A stretch of DNA of 64,000 nt. Origin: a bacterium. Lineage in GTDB: Bacteria; Hydrothermota; UBA3073; JACQXS01; JAQTXJ01. The stretch's first letter is position 1; each line of letters starts with the position of its first letter. The stretch spans positions 1-64,000 of the forward strand of contig JAQUPX010000002.1 of the NCBI GenBank assembly GCA_028716385.1. Reading direction: 5' to 3'. Shown here one piece after another: positions 54,134 through 62,494 of the stretch. The notes beneath the pieces were generated by a model. The model worked only from the letters and a program-made list of their open reading frames with translations, had not been told where the DNA came from and did no database searches. The translations under genes were made by a program, and so were the position numbers.

Positions 54134-54933
54134 TATTTTGCTATTGTTGAAATTAAACCGTACTTTTTTAATATATCCTGTGCTTCCGTAGACAGTGTGT
54201 AATCAATAAATTCTTTTACATTTCCCGCCGGGACATCTTTTAGTAACAACAAAAACGGTCTCATAAACTTATATTTATGAGAAAGAAAGTTTTCGGTATT
54301 CGCAGAAATTCCGTTAATGTTAACTGCTTTTACTCTTTCATCAACAAGCCCGGCAGATATATAACCTATGCCTTCCCGGGTAGTTGCTATTATTTCTCGC
54401 ACCGAACCGTTTGAATCCTGTACAAGACAGGCATCACTTATTATTTTTTTCTCCATAATAAGGTCTTCAAAAGAACCTCTTGTTCCTGATCCTTCTTCTC
54501 TTGTTACCGGGATAATTTTAGAATCTTTACCCCCGACTTCTTTCCAGTTAGTAATTGTGCCGTCAAAGATAGCTCTTATTTGTTCTTCGGTTAAATCATT
54601 GATTGGATTTGTTTGATGGAGTATAATTACGATTCCATCGTAGCACATAAGGAATGTTTTTAATTCTTGTTCATTTTGTTTCAGGTTTCTTGAAGATGTT
54701 CCTATATTACAGGTGTTGTTAAACGTTGCTTGTATTCCTGCAGTGGAACCGCCACCCTGGACATCAATTTTTATACCGGGATATTTTGCCATAAACTGGT
54801 CAGCAAGTTTTTCGATGAAAGGTTGGACAGAAGTGGAACCGGCAATCGTTATGCAGGATTTTTTTTTAGGTGAACAACCGTCAACAAATAGAGTAAGCAA
54901 GAAAACAAGAGGCAAAAATAAAAGCCGAATCAT
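54133..54933 (-). CDS. pstS: Phosphate-binding lipoprotein PstS, copy 2
   Basis: 266 aa. Lipoprotein signal with lipobox VDG-Cys20, so membrane-anchored, unlike PstS1. The binding loops are IAGSTSVQPFIEKL, DVQGGGSTAGI and VTREEGSGTRGSFED, with INDLTEEQIRAIFDGTITNW. First gene of the second Pst operon, one-base overlap with pstC2. The RGSFED loop supports oxyanion binding; phosphate is likely from context. Confidence 0.93.
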   Translation of the reverse strand: MIRLLFLPLVFLLTLFVDGCSPKKKSCITIAGSTSVQPFIEKLADQFMAKYPGIKIDVQGGGSTAGIQATFNNTCNIGTSSRNLKQNEQELKTFLMCYDGIVIILHQTNPINDLTEEQIRAIFDGTITNWKEVGGKDSKIIPVTREEGSGTRGSFEDLIMEKKIISDACLVQDSNGSVREIIATTREGIGYISAGLVDERVKAVNINGISANTENFLSHKYKFMRPFLLLLKDVPAGNVKEFIDYTLSTEAQDILKKYGLISTIAK

Positions 54934-55179
54934 TAATCTAATATTGAAATAAAACGTAACAACTTACTCATTGTCTTTAAATGCCATAAAAATAGTAATT
55001 TGTCAATATGTTTTTATGTTAAGGTATTCTTCTAAATTTGTTATATCAATAGAAGATACAAAATACGATAGGCTTATTTATGAGGGTAGGTTTTATTCCT
55101 TGACATATAGCATTTAAAGTATAGTTTCAGGACAATTATTTTAAAAGTTTGATTGGCGAATAATAAGAGTAATAAAAAA

Positions 55180-56397
55180 ATGAGCAGCGGAAAAAAAACG
55201 AATCGTTGGTCGGTAGTTATAGCCGGAATTTCAATCCAAATGTGTCTTGGTATAACATATACATGGAGTGTATTTCGTAAACCGTTACAGGCGGAACCTT
55301 TTAATTTTTCTTTAACACAGGCAAGCTTGCCGTTTGCATTAGTGCTTATGTTTTGTGCTCTTTCTACAATTATTGGAGGAAGATGGCAGGATAAAAAAGG
55401 ACCAAGAGTTGTTGCTACAACAGGAGGCGTTTTATTGGCTATTGGTCTTGTTTTAGCAGGTTTATCCAAAACGATTGTTGGAGTTGCCATCTCTTATGGA
55501 GTAATTTGTGGTATTGGTGTTGGGTTAGCTTATGTCTGTCCCATTGCTACCGGTGTAAAATGGTTCCCCGATAAGAGAGGGTTAATTACCGGATTATCGG
55601 TATTTGGTTTAGGGGCATCATCTCTTGTTTTTGCACCTATTGCACAATTTCTTATTACATCGAAAGGGGTCAGTTTTACGTTTATTACACTTGGCATAAT
55701 TTTTCTTATAGTCGTTACTACCGGAGCCCAGTTTTTGAAGAATCCACCTATTGGTTGGTGCCCTGCAGGGTTTAATCCATCGGAAAGAGTAGGTGTAACA
55801 AAATATGATTTTTCTTTCAGGGAAATGTTAAAGACAAAAGAGTTTTATCTTATATGGATAATGTATTTCATAGGTTGTGCGGCAGGACTAATGATTATAG
55901 GACAAGCTTCACCAATTGGGCAGGATGTGGCAAAACTTCCTGTAAGTCTTGCTACGGTTGGGGTAATGGTGCTTGGAATATTTAATGCCTGCGGTAGAAT
56001 ATTCTGGGGTAAAGTTTCGGATTTAATTGGAAGAATTAAGACATTGTTTTTCATATTCATTATTTGTGGGATAACAATACTTTTATTAAATACAATTCCC
56101 GCATTTCCCTTTTATTTCTGGATTGGTATTTCATTGGTTGGTTTATGTTTTGGAGGTTATTTTGCTGTTTTTCCTGCGATTACTGCGGACTATTATGGGA
56201 CTAAAAATTCAGGCGTAAATTATGGTTTTGTATTTACTGCTTATGGATTTGGCGGATTGCTCAGTAATCTTTTTGCGCCAAAAGTTTTGCAGTCAACAAA
56301 CAATAATTACTCATTAATATTTGTTGTTGTAGGGGGGCTCTGTTTGGTAGTAGCAATGTTGACTTTTCTGGTGAAACCACCTGTGCTAAAAAGATAA
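55180..56397 (+). CDS. MFS transporter of the oxalate/formate antiporter (OFA) family
   Basis: 405 aa from ATG 55180; an in-frame TTG at 55153 is an alternative and neither has a ribosome site. Twelve predicted membrane helices. The OFA-like N-terminus RWSVVIAGISIQMCLGITYTW, the GRWQDKKGPR loop after helix 2 and the GRIFWGKVSDLIGR loop in the middle identify the family, which exchanges small mono- and dicarboxylates such as oxalate and formate. Substrate not predictable. A TTGACA box at 55100-55105 lies upstream. Confidence 0.88.
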   Translation: MSSGKKTNRWSVVIAGISIQMCLGITYTWSVFRKPLQAEPFNFSLTQASLPFALVLMFCALSTIIGGRWQDKKGPRVVATTGGVLLAIGLVLAGLSKTIVGVAISYGVICGIGVGLAYVCPIATGVKWFPDKRGLITGLSVFGLGASSLVFAPIAQFLITSKGVSFTFITLGIIFLIVVTTGAQFLKNPPIGWCPAGFNPSERVGVTKYDFSFREMLKTKEFYLIWIMYFIGCAAGLMIIGQASPIGQDVAKLPVSLATVGVMVLGIFNACGRIFWGKVSDLIGRIKTLFFIFIICGITILLLNTIPAFPFYFWIGISLVGLCFGGYFAVFPAITADYYGTKNSGVNYGFVFTAYGFGGLLSNLFAPKVLQSTNNNYSLIFVVVGGLCLVVAMLTFLVKPPVLKR

Positions 56398-56463
56398 CAA
56401 CTCCAAGTGATTTACGTTAAAAAGAATTCGAGAATTCTTTTTAAAAACAGCGCTAATAAAACA

Positions 56464-57687
56464 TTATTTTTCCGCGTTTATAACTTCAGAAAGTCTTCGT
56501 ATGCCTTCCTCTATTCTTTCAACTGAAGACATAGAGAAGTTTAGTCTCATACAATTTCTTACTGAACTATCGTGGAAAAAGTCTGCTCCCATTACGTATG
56601 CTATTTTATTTTCTATTGCTCTTGGAAGCATTCTTTCTGTGTCTATGTATTCAGGCATAGTCATCCAGAGGAACAATCCGCCATCCGGTTTTGTCCATTC
56701 TATTGAAGGCATACCCAGTGGTGGAATATATTTATCAAGACTACTTAACATACATTTTTGTTTCACATGGTAAGCACTAACCAGTTTTTCAATATGTGGG
56801 TCTAAGGCATTTTTCTTGAGCACATAAGAAAGAACTGCCTGGTTGAATGCCGGTGTGCACAAATCGGTAGCCTGTTTTCCCGTAACCATTTGGAATATGA
56901 CATCTTTGTCTCCTATAGCGTATGCAAGCCTGAATCCCGGGCAAAATAATTTACTAAACGTGCAAAGCATAACTACTCTTCCTCTCGGAGCAAGAGAAAA
57001 TAAAGACGGTTTATGTTCGCCGCGGTATCGTAATTCTTTATAAGGACTATCTTCAACTATTAAAAAATCATATTTTTCCGCAAGGGCGATTAATTTTTTT
57101 CGTCTTTCAAGAGATAAAGTTCTCCCACCCGGATTTTGGAAATCAGGGACTACATAGACGAACTTTATTCTTTTAATTTCGTGTTTGCCGAGTTCTTTTA
57201 ATTTGTCTTCTATTAATTCCACCTGCATTCCGGTTTCATCGCAAGGAATTCCTATAAAACGGCCTCCGTAAGACCTGAAAGCCTGGAGTCCACCCAAATA
57301 GGTTGGTTCTTCAACTATAACAATGTCTCCATAATTCAGGAGTATTTTAGCTACAAGGTCTAATCCCTGTTGTGAACCTACTGTTACAATAATTTCATCT
57401 TCGCTAACAGTAGTTTTTTCTTTAAGTTCTATTCTTTTAATAAGTTCTTGTCTTAGGGGTAAATATCCTTCGGATGAACCATATTGTAATGTAAATTCAC
57501 TATGGTTTGTCAGTACGTGGTCGCAAGCTTCTTTAATAAGGTTAACAGGAAATAGAGCGGGGTCGGGCATTCCTCCTGCAAAAGATATAATATCGGGTTG
57601 TTCCAGAAGTTTCAACAGTTCTCGTATTGTAGAGCGTTTGGCAACTTTGATTCTTGCCGAAAGTTTATCCTTCAGAGATTTTCCCAT
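56464..57687 (-). CDS. PLP-dependent aminotransferase, LysN/2-aminoadipate or aromatic type
   Basis: 407 aa, fold type I class I/II aminotransferase. The substrate loop SFAGGMPDPALFP, GSQQGLDLVAKILL, the Tyr region EEPTYLGGLQAF, VVPDFQNPGGRTLS, and PLP-lysine Lys246 in CTFSKLFCPGFRLAY are all present. This subgroup includes 2-aminoadipate and aromatic aminotransferases. It lies 86 bp downstream of the tyrosine phenol-lyase-like gene on the same strand, which favours a role in aromatic amino acid breakdown. AAGGGGGAG upstream defines the start. Confidence 0.9.
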   Translation of the reverse strand: MGKSLKDKLSARIKVAKRSTIRELLKLLEQPDIISFAGGMPDPALFPVNLIKEACDHVLTNHSEFTLQYGSSEGYLPLRQELIKRIELKEKTTVSEDEIIVTVGSQQGLDLVAKILLNYGDIVIVEEPTYLGGLQAFRSYGGRFIGIPCDETGMQVELIEDKLKELGKHEIKRIKFVYVVPDFQNPGGRTLSLERRKKLIALAEKYDFLIVEDSPYKELRYRGEHKPSLFSLAPRGRVVMLCTFSKLFCPGFRLAYAIGDKDVIFQMVTGKQATDLCTPAFNQAVLSYVLKKNALDPHIEKLVSAYHVKQKCMLSSLDKYIPPLGMPSIEWTKPDGGLFLWMTMPEYIDTERMLPRAIENKIAYVMGADFFHDSSVRNCMRLNFSMSSVERIEEGIRRLSEVINAEK

Positions 57688-57773
57688 TTCTCCCCCTTTT
57701 TACTGATGATACAAATGACTATAGCTGTAAAATCACTTACTTCTGAAATTACAGCTATAGTCTTCCTAATTAT

Positions 57774-59225
57774 TTATATCTTATCGCCAAAATCTTTCTT
57801 GAATGCAGCTGCTAATTTTGTTCCCCAATCATTGATTGGATCTAATTTACCGACAAAGAATCTGAGTACCGGTGGTTCTTCTTTCCATGTTAATCCGCCT
57901 ATTAATTCTCTGTTTTTATGAAGCCAAGCTACTCTATCAACGGCATATTCAAGTTGAGACATCGTATAAACTCTTCTTGGAACTGCGATTCTTGTAAGTT
58001 CTACATCTGCGTAAGCTTCGCTTCCATCCGGATTTCTTTCCATTGAAACTGTTCCTCTTTCCATTGCTCTTATACCTGATGCGATATAAAGGGCAGCGGT
58101 TACGGCGCCTGCTATATATCCTTCTTTTGGTATATGAGGTGCAAATTTTCTTGCATCAATGTGGCAACCTAATGCTCCCGGAGGTGTAACTACAGGTATC
58201 CCCTCGTCTTTAAGTCTTCCAACAAAGTATCTAACCTGTTCTACCGAGCATCCTGCAACTTCCGGATCCGTCATTTCTCTCATACCGACAGCCATCATAC
58301 CTACTTCTCTTTGTGACATACCGCCATAGGTATAAAAGCCTTCATAAGCAGGCAACCAAGGGGATATTCTATCAAACAATTCTTTGTTATTTGTTGCGAT
58401 ACATCCGCCTCTGCAGCAGGTATTTTTTCTTCCGCTCATATAATATATATCAACAAGGCTGCATAATTCTTTTACTATTTCGGCAACGGTTTTATTTTCA
58501 TATCCCTTTTCTCTTTCTTTTATCATATATGCGTTTTCGCATATCAAGCTTCCGTCTAATACTGTAAGGATACCGAGGTCTTTCGCTATTTTTGTGATTT
58601 CTTTGTAATTTGCCATAGAGAATGGCTGCCCACCGATTAAATTTGTGGAAGCTTCCATTCTGACATATGCCATTTTCTCTTTCCCGTATTTCTTGATGGT
58701 GTCTTTGAGTCTGTCCGGGGACATATTACCTTTGAATAACACCTGGCTGTCTGTCTTAAGTGCGTCATCTGTGTAAAGTTCGAGACAAGCCGGTCCACCT
58801 GACATAAGGTCAATGTGAACTCTTGTTGTTGTGAAATGATAATTTGTAGCAACGACATCACCGTTCTTGATGAATGTTTTTGCCAATAAATGTTCTGCAG
58901 CTCTTCCCTGGTGAACATTCATTACATATTTATATCCTAATACGTCTTGAACTGCATCGGCAAATTCATAAAATGTTCTGCTGCCGGCATAAGCGTCATC
59001 CGTATCTATAAAACCGGCCATCTGGTGATCGCTCATTGCATTTACTCCGCTATCCGTAAGCATATCAAGAAATATGTCTTTTGTCTTGAGCAGAAATGTA
59101 TTATATCCTGCTCCTTTCATAGCTTCGGCTCTTTCTTTTGCGGGTACCAGAAAAACTTTCTGCACCATTCTCGCTTTGTGCATCTCCACAGGGATTTCTT
59201 TCCCTGATGATAATTTAAACCTCAT
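57774..59225 (-). CDS. tpl: Tyrosine phenol-lyase-like enzyme (tryptophanase family)
   Basis: 483 aa. PLP beta-eliminating lyase releasing phenol or indole plus pyruvate and ammonia. PLP lysine Lys267 (MSGRKN) and PLP-ring Asp224 (VLDGSLICENAYM) have the 43-residue spacing of the family. Residues that separate the two activities point to tyrosine: Met388 and Arg390 (RAMERG, as Met379/Arg381 of the Citrobacter enzyme) and Phe456 (LRFFVGK) where tryptophanases have His (LRHFTAK). Numbering of references is from memory. The segment after the lysine, TCCRGG, is unusual. AGGGGGA before the ATG. Potential tyrosine fermentation gene. Confidence 0.87.
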   Translation of the reverse strand: MRFKLSSGKEIPVEMHKARMVQKVFLVPAKERAEAMKGAGYNTFLLKTKDIFLDMLTDSGVNAMSDHQMAGFIDTDDAYAGSRTFYEFADAVQDVLGYKYVMNVHQGRAAEHLLAKTFIKNGDVVATNYHFTTTRVHIDLMSGGPACLELYTDDALKTDSQVLFKGNMSPDRLKDTIKKYGKEKMAYVRMEASTNLIGGQPFSMANYKEITKIAKDLGILTVLDGSLICENAYMIKEREKGYENKTVAEIVKELCSLVDIYYMSGRKNTCCRGGCIATNNKELFDRISPWLPAYEGFYTYGGMSQREVGMMAVGMREMTDPEVAGCSVEQVRYFVGRLKDEGIPVVTPPGALGCHIDARKFAPHIPKEGYIAGAVTAALYIASGIRAMERGTVSMERNPDGSEAYADVELTRIAVPRRVYTMSQLEYAVDRVAWLHKNRELIGGLTWKEEPPVLRFFVGKLDPINDWGTKLAAAFKKDFGDKI

Positions 59226-59380
59226 TTTTCCCCCTTTTGTATTTTAAAATAACTTTGGCTACTTTAATTACTAAAAAAATACCTGTCAAGGTTTTTTATT
59301 TTCATAATTAGGGATGCCTAGTTATGAGAAAGAAATTTTTTTAATATAGTATAAACTTGCCACCAAAAGGAAAAAATTTA

Positions 59381-59408
59381 TTGACTTATTGAATTTTAAC
59401 AATAATAA
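59381..59408 (+). promoter_or_regulatory. Promoter TTGACT-16-TAATAA of manC
   Basis: TTGACT (59381-59386) and TAATAA (59403-59408); the ATG at 59417 is 8 bases further with no ribosome site. Confidence 0.55.
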
Positions 59409-59416
59409 ATACTATT

Positions 59417-60442
59417 ATGTTATACGGTATAATAATAGCAGGCGGCAGGGGAGAAAGATTCTGGCCCTGTTCAACACGAAAACATCCTAAACAGCTTATA
59501 CCGATTGCCTCTTCCAAACCTATGATTGTTGAAACCGTTAACAGGATATTGCCCCTTATCCCAAGGAAAAAAATTATTGTAGTAGCGAATAAAGAATTGA
59601 ATCCAATGCTTAAAAAGCTGACTCCCGGGGTTAAAAAACTATTGGAACCTTTTGGCAGGAATACGGCTTGCGCCATTGGTTATACTGCAATAAATCTGAA
59701 AGAAAATGATGTTATGGCCGTATTGCCGGCAGACCATTGGATACCTGACGGCAGAGAGTTTTTAAATACAATAGAACAGGCAGTAGAAATTGCGAATCAA
59801 GGTTGGCTTGTTACGTTTGGTATTACTCCTAAAAGGGCAGAAACCGGCTATGGGTATATAGAAGTCGGGGATGAAATTACAAATTCTATTTATAAAGTTA
59901 AGAATTTCAAAGAGAAACCAAATCAAAAAGAAGCGCAGGAGTTTATTCACGCGGGTAGGTTTTTATGGAATTCGGGTATTTTTGTATGGAGAGTAGATAA
60001 GATTTTACAGGCGTTTCATAGTTGTATGCCTGAACTTTATGATGACTTGATGAAATTAAAGAGAAGACAAATTTCATTGGTGCAGCTTTACAATAAGGCG
60101 CAAAATATTTCCATTGACTATGGTGTAATGGAGAAATGCCAAAATGTAGCCGTAGTAAAAAGTAATTTTACATGGGACGATGTCGGTTCGTGGACTTCAT
60201 TGGAAAGGCTTCATTCTCTGGATAAACATAGTAATGTAAAATTGGGACTTCATAGTGGTATAGATACAAAGGATTGTATTATTGTATCTACAAACGGAGC
60301 AATAGCTACTATCGGGGTATCCGATCTTGTTATAGTTCAAAGCGATAACGTCGTTTTTATATGTGATAGGAATCGGATAGATGAGATAAAATCACTTGTT
60401 CGTCAAGTTGGGGAAGATAAGGATTTTGAAAAGTACCTTTAG
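59417..60442 (+). CDS. manC: Mannose-1-phosphate guanylyltransferase
   Basis: 341 aa. Makes GDP-mannose from GTP and mannose-1-phosphate for surface glycans. The nucleotidyltransferase signature GGRGERFWPCSTRKHPKQL is at residues 8-26, followed by FGRNTACAIGYTA, VLPADHWI, FKEKPNQKEA and FLWNSGIFVW. The sequence ends after a short beta-helix-like tail, so it lacks the isomerase domain of the long bifunctional forms. May serve the glycosylation that includes the GT4 enzyme at the window start, though that is inference. Confidence 0.93.
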   Translation: MLYGIIIAGGRGERFWPCSTRKHPKQLIPIASSKPMIVETVNRILPLIPRKKIIVVANKELNPMLKKLTPGVKKLLEPFGRNTACAIGYTAINLKENDVMAVLPADHWIPDGREFLNTIEQAVEIANQGWLVTFGITPKRAETGYGYIEVGDEITNSIYKVKNFKEKPNQKEAQEFIHAGRFLWNSGIFVWRVDKILQAFHSCMPELYDDLMKLKRRQISLVQLYNKAQNISIDYGVMEKCQNVAVVKSNFTWDDVGSWTSLERLHSLDKHSNVKLGLHSGIDTKDCIIVSTNGAIATIGVSDLVIVQSDNVVFICDRNRIDEIKSLVRQVGEDKDFEKYL

Positions 60443-60572
60443 AAGTTAATGTAATGCAAACATCTTGCTTGCTTATCAAAACGTTGAACGGAAAATTTTA
60501 GACAGGATTGACAGGGATTTGAAGAGAATTTCAAGAGATAAAAGAATGAAAAGAAAAATGAAAAAATATCAT

Positions 60573-60606
60573 CAAGCTGCTTGCCTACCGTCAGGCAGGG
60601 AAGCTT
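60573..60606 (+). repeat. Palindrome of the GCCT-N-AGGC family before guaA
   Basis: CAAGCT and AGCTTG outer arms enclose TTGCCTACCGTCAGGCAGG. It is a member of the CCTGCC/GGCAGG palindrome family seen at 26370 and 42293. Confidence 0.6.
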
Positions 60607-60618
60607 GACTTACAATAA

Positions 60619-62145
60619 ATGAAAAATCCTGATACAATTTATATAGTAAACTTTGGCGGGCAGTATTGTCATCTACTTGCCAGAAGAGTAAGAGAACAGA
60701 ATGTTTATTCTGAAATAGTAAATCCTAATTCTATTCCTTCGGAGTTGCCAGCAAACGTAAAAGGAATAATATTATCCGGCGGGCCATCAAGCGTATATTG
60801 TGAAAATGCTCCTCAAATTTCTTCCAAATTGTTATATAAAGGAATTCCAATTCTGGGATTATGTTACGGGCATCAGCTTATTGCACATCAACTTGGTGGA
60901 AAAATAAAAAGAAGTAATAAAATGGAGTATGGGGTAGCAGAAGTAACAATAAAGAAACCTGTCGGTTTATTAAAAGGGTTAAAAAAATCCATTAAAGTAT
61001 GGATGAGTCATGGAGATAGCGTAGTTTCTCTTCCGCCTGATTTTGAAGTTCTTGCGCATACAAAAAATTGTCCCGTATCCGCGTTTAAGCATAAAACTTA
61101 TAAACTTTATGGTTTACAGTGGCATCCTGAAGTTGTGCATACTGAATATGGCGATAAGATGTTATCTAATTTTATTTTTGATATATGTAATTGTAAAGCA
61201 AACTGGAAACTCGAGGACTTTATTACTCGTTCCGTTAACGAATTAAAAGCCGAAATTGGGAATCGTAAAGCTATTCTTGCAATTTCCGGAGGCATAGATT
61301 CATCCGTAGCAGGCGCGCTTGGCGCAAAAGCTTTAGGTAATAATTTGACGACGGTATTTGTTGACCATGGGTTTATGAGGAAAGATGAAGCAGAAGAAGT
61401 TGCAAAAGTAATCAAAAAATTAAAAGTGAATTTTATAAAAGTTAATGCAGAAGAACGTTTTTTATCTGCCGTAAAAGGAGTTGTTGACCCTGAAAAGAAG
61501 CGAAAAATTATAGGGGAACAGTTTATAAGGGTTTTTGAAGAAGAGGCAAAGAAAGTAAATGCGGATTACTTGTTGCAGGGGACTATTTATCCTGACAGAA
61601 TTGAATCCGGAAGTTCCCAGAACTCTGCCGTTATAAAGACTCATCACAATGTCGGGGGAATACCTTTGAATGTAAAATTTAAGAAAATAGTAGAACCTTT
61701 GAAAGAACTTTATAAAGATGAAGTCCGCAGGGTCGGGAAAAAGTTAAAATTACCACCCTTTATTATTAACAGACAGCCGTTCCCGGGACCCGGGTTAGCG
61801 GTTAGGATTATTGGAGATATTACTAAAGAGCGTTTAGAATTACTCAGAGAAGCGGATGCGATTGTAAGATATGAACTTGATAGAAGTAAGTTAAATTTAT
61901 GGCAATATTTTGCGGTTTTGACGAATACTTATACTACCGGGGTTAAAGGCGACAGCCGTGCTTATGGATATACGATTGCCATTCGAGCTGTGGATTCCCG
62001 TGAAGCTATGACTGCTAAGTTTGTGGATATCCCGTATGAAATACTTGAAAGAATGTCGACAAGAATAACTAATGAGTTGACAGGGGTTAATCGTGTTGTA
62101 TACGATATAACACATAAACCACCTGCAACCATTGAGTGGGAGTAA
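60619..62145 (+). CDS. guaA: GMP synthase (glutamine-hydrolysing)
   Basis: 508 aa. XMP to GMP with glutamine as ammonia donor. The class I glutaminase domain carries Cys82 (GLCYGHQL) and the QWHPEVVHTEYG His/Glu motif. The PP-loop ATPase domain has AISGGIDSSVAG, and the C-terminal dimerisation domain has NRQPFPGPGLAVRIIG and ends THKPPATIEWE, the invariant GuaA terminus. A TACAAT hexamer is just upstream of the ATG. Housekeeping gene, no guaB nearby. Confidence 0.97.
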   Translation: MKNPDTIYIVNFGGQYCHLLARRVREQNVYSEIVNPNSIPSELPANVKGIILSGGPSSVYCENAPQISSKLLYKGIPILGLCYGHQLIAHQLGGKIKRSNKMEYGVAEVTIKKPVGLLKGLKKSIKVWMSHGDSVVSLPPDFEVLAHTKNCPVSAFKHKTYKLYGLQWHPEVVHTEYGDKMLSNFIFDICNCKANWKLEDFITRSVNELKAEIGNRKAILAISGGIDSSVAGALGAKALGNNLTTVFVDHGFMRKDEAEEVAKVIKKLKVNFIKVNAEERFLSAVKGVVDPEKKRKIIGEQFIRVFEEEAKKVNADYLLQGTIYPDRIESGSSQNSAVIKTHHNVGGIPLNVKFKKIVEPLKELYKDEVRRVGKKLKLPPFIINRQPFPGPGLAVRIIGDITKERLELLREADAIVRYELDRSKLNLWQYFAVLTNTYTTGVKGDSRAYGYTIAIRAVDSREAMTAKFVDIPYEILERMSTRITNELTGVNRVVYDITHKPPATIEWE

Positions 62146-62240
62146 AATTAAATTTTAGATTGTGGATTTTGGATTGCGGAATAAACAGAAAACAAAAAAG
62201 GTTGAAAACTAATAAACAAAAGAGACTTTGGATTTGAGAT

Positions 62241-62486
62241 ATGTGTCTTGGAATACCTGTAGAAGTAGTAAAAATAAACGATGAGGAAACTGCGCTTATT
62301 GAATTGACGGGTGTGCAGAAGGAAATCAATATTCAGCTTGTTCCTCAGGTCAAGATTGGGGATTGGGTTATTCTACATGCCGGGTTTGCCATAGAGATAA
62401 TAGATGAAAAAGAAGCAGAAAAGACATTAGATAGTTTTAGAGAATTAATGGAAGCAAGTAAATCAGCAACAAAAAAAAAAAACTAG
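62241..62486 (+). CDS. hypC: Hydrogenase maturation chaperone HypC/HupF family
   Basis: 81 aa. The N-terminus MCLGIPVEVV with the essential Cys2, then the small beta-barrel (IGDWVILHAGFAIEIIDEKEAE), is diagnostic. HypC carries the Fe(CN)2CO unit to the large subunit of NiFe hydrogenase, with HypD. No other hyp or hydrogenase gene is in the window, so it is an orphan here; they may lie elsewhere in the genome. A Lys-rich tail (ATKKKN) extends past the usual end. It is followed after 8 bp by a secreted protein gene. Confidence 0.92.
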   Translation: MCLGIPVEVVKINDEETALIELTGVQKEINIQLVPQVKIGDWVILHAGFAIEIIDEKEAEKTLDSFRELMEASKSATKKKN

Positions 62487-62494
62487 GGGGAAAA

